DNA of 64,000 nt, from the NCBI GenBank assembly GCA_009760855.2, contig WPIO01000086.1:186001-250000 (forward strand), read 5' to 3'. The position numbers and the translations under genes were made by a program. The notes under the pieces are model-generated. The model ran no database searches, was not told the origin of the DNA, and saw nothing but the letters and a program-made list of their open reading frames with translations. The stretch comes from Cristatella mucedo (taxonomy: Eukaryota > Bryozoa > Phylactolaemata > Cristatellidae). Below, piece by piece: positions 58,985 to 64,000 of this stretch (the stretch's first letter is position 1; each line of letters opens with the position of its first letter).

Positions 58985-59800
58985 ATAACATAATGTAATG
59001 TATCTCCGTCTGTAACTGCAAAAAGCCAAATAGAAGGTGAGGGTGTTCCACAGGAAAATTTTGCATAACGCACTCACAGCGTATGTTAGCCATGATTGCA
59101 AATTGGGTAAGACGGTTGCTTTCACGACCTCGTTCCCGGAGTTTCGGGTTCGATTCCTGCGATGGGGTGTTCTTTATAGCTGCAGCAAGTGGTGTTGATA
59201 GCCTGTGGTGTTGATAGTAAAGGCTCTTCTGTAGCTATGCAAAAGAGGCTGTTTAATCGCCTATAATTTAATCATTAAATGGCTTTCAGAATGCATTCCG
59301 TAGCCAACAGACTTAATCTCAGGCAACCAAGAGAAAATTGGAAGTAAAGCAGAGTCATGAGGGCAGTTGAGGTGGCAGTGCCTAGCCCCGAAGTAGCAGA
59401 TCAGGACAGCTGAAAAAGATTACCTATAGCCGGCAGCGAGAGTGCATTTGTTATCGCCTAAGAATAATGGAAGAGAGAGTTTTACAGTCCATGACCTACA
59501 GAGCTAAAGGTGGTGTCGCCAAAGGTCTTGAAGTGCAGGAATGAAATAGCTAATCTCTTGTTGATACGAGACCTGAGGGCAGGAGAAGACTGAAAGTGAT
59601 GCATTAGTTAAGCTACTTGTGGAGGAGCAAAGCCATGGCGGGCCTTGTGGGTTAGTGTAATACCTTTTCTCTGCATTTTTTAATCAACCGGCAGCCATCC
59701 TAGCTCTTTTAGCAAAGGGTTCACGTGCTCAAACCTCTGGGACTTGAAAACTAGCCTTGTAGTTATATTCATAGCCAGCGACAGTGGCCTAGTGTGACGA
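58985..59800 (-). mobile_element. L2-B C-terminus and tail, split by a SINE
   Basis: Reverse copy parallel to 51425-52260. It starts at the (ACATT)n-like 3' end (ATAATGTAATGTATCTCCGTC) and shows the antisense of the region before the 3' tail to about 59790. Frames are broken. Confidence 0.8.
59090..59275 (+). mobile_element. tRNA-derived SINE in L2-B
   Basis: B box GGGTTCGATTCC near 59146 and the family body with a small internal duplication (GGTGTTGATAG twice at about 59191-59218). The end is GTTTAATCGCCTATAATTTAA. Confidence 0.8.
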
Positions 59801-60164
59801 TGTAGAGTTTGAAAGTGATTCCCATACGGACCCGAGTCACCTGTGTACTGTCACACGACTTTGAAGCAATTTAAATTCTCAGTAAATTTTACCTCAATTT
59901 TAACTTTCATTCAACCATTATTAGCATATTCACGAGATTTGCAAGATAAATCTGCAGCATTATCATAAAGCGTTTTAGACTAGTAAAATCCAGATTACCG
60001 TCAAAATAGGTCTATATAAAGTGGTTGACCTGAACTTAAGACGGATTAAATAATTAGTATGTACAACCAATCGTCAATTCTTAACTTTATAGTTGACCGG
60101 ATCATTGTTATCGCAGATTTAACGTAAGCAAGATATTGAAAGCAGACATTTAATTCGGTCGTTA
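59801..60164. other. No recognised gene
   Basis: Nothing recognisable between the L2-B piece and the next L2-A. Confidence 0.4.
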
Positions 60165-61005
60165 AGGAATGATATTGATACATTTGATAAAGCGCCCCAA
60201 GATAACTCAATCTCTTTCTACACTTTACCGTTGCTGCAAAGGAAGAATGATAAAATTCTTAGTGGAAGCAAGCTCAATAGACGACAAGAATAACATGGTT
60301 AGAGGTAACATGCATAAGGTGAGCGTGCACGTGTGTTTAGTGCCATTGTGCAACAGTGGCAGCAGGTATAAGCACATAAAGAACGAATCACATGGACCCA
60401 CTAAGTTCTGTTATAGATGGAAGCGTTTTTGTTCCGTTTGAAATGCGGGCAGGTCATGAGATGGCGTGACGGAGGTCGGGAGTGAGTTCCGGGAATTGGG
60501 AGCCAACAAGCTAAAGGCATGTACTCCAAATGATTTGAGGTTTTTATGTGGTATAGGTATACAGTTAGTTGCCAAAAAGCAGGTGGAACGATGGTGGAAA
60601 ATATTTGATAGGCAGGCTGAAGCCAAAGAATGAAATAGTCTAAAATTGAGGGACGGAGCCTTAAAGTTCATTAACTGCTTCATTGTGAGCCGGTCAGCGA
60701 GAGGTAGTGTGATGAGACAACTGCAGAACTCACGATAGACAAGCCTAGCTGCAGAGAATTGCACTGGCTGCACCAGAGTGCACAGCCCAGTATGCCAGCA
60801 AGCAGTTAATTAGAAGAGTCACGTCGAGATGTCACAAATGCACTGACCAATTTTTATTCGGTATCCTGCCTCAACAAGCCCAAATCCTAGCAATGTTATG
60901 TAGCTGAAAGTCGGCCGATTTGACTGTGGAGCCGATCGTCGTTGAATGAAAGTTCACTTTATAGCATAAAACCGAGAGCTTATGCATATTTAAGAGGAGA
61001 AATGC
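60165..61005 (-). mobile_element. L2-A RT C-terminus and tail
   Basis: Reverse, 5'-truncated. Tail and hairpin lie at 60178-60240, and a 120-codon frame (60411-60773) has LVYREFCSCLITLPLADR and NSLPTSVTPSHDLPAF. The usual HWLPV segment has lost several residues. Confidence 0.85.
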
Positions 61006-61399
61006 TGGCAATGCCGATTTTGACAGTCAAATAACAACGTAAAGCTATACAAAAAGACAACCTCGTCCATCGCTCAAACATCTTTATGGATACTTCATCT
61101 TTGAAAATATCTGATAAAATATTATTAAAACCTATTAACGAAAGCGACCATGATTGCCAGAGTCAAGCGAGCTAGTCAGACGTGGGCCGTAAGATCCATC
61201 ATTAGACTCAAGTTTGCCTTACAAATCTCAAGCTATAAACGGCCTAAAGTGTAATTTAGGATCGCCTTCATTTCTATAGATTAGAAATGAAACCAAACTT
61301 GGATACTAGGACTCATTTCACGGCGTAACAATTTTATTTAAATTACTATGCCGCTGATCGGCCGCCAGAAGCACACCTGGTCGTGATCAGGCCGGGCGT

Positions 61400-63560
61400 T
61401 TCAGGGCTGCTCGTGGAACCATATCAGCTTTCCCAGGATTCAGATGTTGCGGCGGTAATGGAATCCTTAGTTACCATGGCCAGGCGTAAGTAATTCTATG
61501 ATACGTTATACCTAAAAAAGTTGACCAACGGTAGTCACTTTGTGCAAGAGAGCCAATGTCAACCTACCGACGTAAACTCTTTGCTGAGTTCCAGGGGTCA
61601 GAGGCAAATTCCGGCCAAGACCAGCCATGCTCAGGCCACGTGACTACCCTCCATGCTGCTGAGCTAGGGTTAGACGAGCGGCCGTCAGGTTACACTCTTT
61701 ACAATATCTCATGCGCCAATAACAGAAGAATAAAACAAGTGTACAAGGAGGGTCCTAAAAAAAGTTAACTATATGGGCTCAAGACGACGTCACAATGGCG
61801 AACAAACGCATTAGTTGTTCAGTCGGCTTCTCTAGTCCCACCGTTGTACCGACTCAGTTCCAATAGTCCAAACACACACCGTCTGAGATCAGGCTGTAAG
61901 ATTGACTTATGGATAGTCAGAGACGGCTACCACAGTCGGGAGCATCCGCCGACAGAAGTCAACGTGCAGGGGGTAGGCACGACCATGCTACAAGGGCAAC
62001 GCGGAATATACAAGTCACAATAACGAGGGTAACAACCAGCTCCACTCTGGCCTTAGGTAGTCGTTGCCTCGAGTGCGTGACCGCATCGCCGGAGCACGCT
62101 TGCACCGTCAAGGTGCATTACTCGGCCCGACCGGGAGTGTCCTACCCCTGACATAGTCGGTTAACTTCCTTACCCAAGAGCCCCACGACCTCTAGTTGTA
62201 CCCAGGCTGGGACCGGTCGGCTATAGTGAAGGTTAGGGTCACCGGCTAGGCCAGGGTTGGACCTATGGCATGGCCGGATGTATGCCGTGACGTGAGGTCA
62301 CCGGAGCTCTTGGGTACGGGATATTGGCCAAATAAGTCGTGGTGTTGGAGGCTCCCGGTCTCGTCGAGTTATGCACCTGGATTCGTGCAGGCGTGCTCCT
62401 GCTAGGCTGCCACGCACGCAAGGTAGCGAGTACCCAAGGCCCGAGCGGATCTAGATAGCTGTCAGATATACTACCCCATCAGGCCAAGCATCGTACCACC
62501 CGCTTTTCGGAATCCAAAAGTCTAGAAAAACCTTATACAAAATTTACATCCTTTGGAGACCGTGCATTTAGTTCATATGCTCCCAAAGCCTGGAACTCGC
62601 TCCCGACTTTCGTCAAAACATCCCCTGACCTGACCACATTTAAAAGGAACATAAAAACACACCTATTTAGGATAGCATTTAGTGGGTCCCTGTGATTCGT
62701 CTTTGATGTGCTTATGCGTGCTGACACTGTGCATGCTGCTACTAACCACATTTGCATGCTGACCCTGTGCATGTCACCCCTAACCATATTATTCATCTCG
62801 TTTATTTTTCAAGCATGATTTTACTTACCATTCAATTGCATTTCACTTTACAGTAAATGTAAAGCGCCTAGAGAGAGATTGAGTTCTCTGAGGGCGCTTT
62901 ATCAAGTGAAATATTATTATAATATTATTATAGCTCGCTCGTTGCTGACTTGTTTTTATTCCGCGTTACCCACGTTGCGTGTTCGTGATCCCCCCTGTGT
63001 GTTGGCGTCTTTCGGCGGAAGCTTGCGACTGTGGTAGTTGTCGACTCGGACTAGCCAGCAGTTACTCAGCCAGCGGTTTTGGACGGCGTACGCACGTACT
63101 GTTGTATTCGGAGTCGGTACAACGAAAGGATGGCAGAAGCCGACTGACCCCAACTAACACGTTTGTTCGCACTTGCTGCGTCATCTTGTGCCCCCATAGT
63201 GTACTATGTATAGAACCCTCCCTGTAGACTTGTTTAGTTGCCCTGTTGTTGTTCGTGCATGCGTTATTAAAAAGAGGTTTACCCTGACGGCCGCTCGTCA
63301 TACCCTAGCTCGGCGGCATGGCGAGCGGCAGCGTGGCCGGAGTATGGCAGGGTTTGGCGAGAATTAGCCTATGACCCGTGGAAGCCGGTTACATAGTTAC
63401 CACACTTCCGGCCATGACAACAGGTCAGATCAAGGCCAAACCATTGACCCTTACCACATTTAAGCCGTCAGGCTCCAGGCGAGCAAATATAGCCTGTGTG
63501 CAAACGCGTTCTAAGCATGTGAACGAGGAGTTTTAGCTTTGGATAGCCACTGGCGGCAGG
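61400..63560. repeat. GC-rich palindrome (foldback-like), one arm split by L2-A
   Basis: The left arm (about 61400-62245) is the reverse complement, with perhaps a quarter of positions changed, of the right arm (62250-62457 plus 62936-63560). Matching blocks include GAGCTAGGGTTAGACGAGCGG (61665) against the complement of 63294-63315. GGAGCACGCTTGCACC (62092) matches the complement of 62390-62406. The right arm is continuous again once the L2-A insert at 62460-62935 is removed. G+C content is well above the flanks. The outer part of each arm has LTR-like features (a TGTCATGGCC start and AATAAA near the inner end), so two inverted LTRs are an alternative. Confidence 0.75.
62460..62935 (+). mobile_element. 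L2-A RT C-terminus and tail inside the palindrome
   Basis: A young-looking forward copy truncated at LSDILPHQAKH. It has an intact hairpin (62865-62903) and ATT-rich end. It lies in the right arm of the GC-rich palindrome. Confidence 0.9.
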
Positions 63561-63609
63561 TTGCTACGACCGGCAGGGAAGAGGTTTCAGCCAAGGCAAT
63601 TGGGATTGT

Positions 63610-64000
63610 AATAATATTAGTGATAACATTGCACCTAATAAAGCGCCCTCAGAGAACTTAATCTCTTTCTAGGCGCTTTACATTGGCTGCACAGGGAAAT
63701 GCTACTGAACGGTGTGTAATATCACGCTTGATAGACGAAAATCCTGAAAAACATGGTTAGGGGTGACATGACAGGTTCAGCATGCAAATGTCGTTGGTGG
63801 CAGCATGCACGGTGTCAGCACGCATAGGCAAAAATGAAGGACGAATCACAGGGACCCACTAAATGCTGGCCTAAATAGGTGTTTTTTAATTCTTTTTAAA
63901 GCTGGTAGGGTCTGGGGATGTTCTGACACAAGTCTGGAGGGACTTCCAGGCTTTGGGAGCATTCGAACTAAATGCACAGTCTCAAAAAGATTTAACGTTT
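63610..64000 (-). mobile_element. L2-A 3' tail, runs off the window
   Basis: Reverse copy with hairpin at 63638-63685, then the tail and the start of the RT C-terminus. It continues beyond 64000. Confidence 0.9.

Noticed and set aside
59801-59900. A hAT-like terminal repeat suggested by CAGTGGCCTAGTGTGACG
   Set aside because: No matching second end or target duplication was found nearby.
61909-62151. An 80-codon frame in the GC-rich palindrome
   Set aside because: The frame is not kept in the other arm, and GC-rich DNA has few chance stops.

Overview
The window is eukaryotic, from an animal and most likely an invertebrate. It has split genes with GT-AG introns, a TATA promoter, AATAAA signals, abundant L2-type LINEs, tRNA-derived SINEs and a hAT DNA transposon. 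There are no prokaryotic operons, rRNA genes or CRISPR arrays. The species cannot be fixed from this sequence. Base composition is roughly 38-40% G+C, with an AT-rich block (about 49.3-51.1 and 56.6-58.3 kb) and a GC-rich palindrome (61.4-63.6 kb).

The only convincing host gene is a small secreted Kunitz/BPTI-domain protein of 80 residues in four coding exons. It occurs twice (2570-4963 and 17483-19884) because at least 7.1 kb is duplicated: 1-7097 matches 14904-22016 almost base for base. The proteins are identical. Each has a signal peptide, a canonical six-cysteine Kunitz framework with Arg at the P1 position, and two extra cysteines, the last on its own terminal exon. Copy B has a promoter and a non-coding first exon at 14790-14875. 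The matching part of copy A would lie just left of the window. Copies A and B carry the same L2 tails and the same AT microsatellite in their introns, so these insertions predate the duplication.

Most of the rest is layered transposon debris. One L2 lineage (L2-A here) supplies about 30 pieces on both strands. It has an APE endonuclease region, an RT, and a 3' tail that ends in a GCGCC/GGCGC hairpin followed by (ATT)n. A second lineage (L2-B) is rarer, with its largest copy at 51.4-55.1 kb on the minus strand, broken by nested insertions. Five copies of a tRNA-derived SINE and one different SINE with an L2-A tail lie among them. A 2.76-kb hAT element with terminal repeats and a dead GTF2IRD2-like transposase sits at 46511-49266.

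Three structures are not explained by these families. First, a decayed AT-rich multi-ORF block (parts of about 45.5-58.3 kb) was split by the hAT and by L2 insertions. Its products I cannot name; an endogenous virus or a large DNA transposon is possible. Second, inside it is an inverted duplication of one coding segment (57716-58134). Third, a GC-rich, roughly 2.2-kb palindrome (61400-63560) has one arm split by an L2-A insertion. Element boundaries given below are read by eye and are good to a few tens of bases unless a terminal repeat or splice site defines them.
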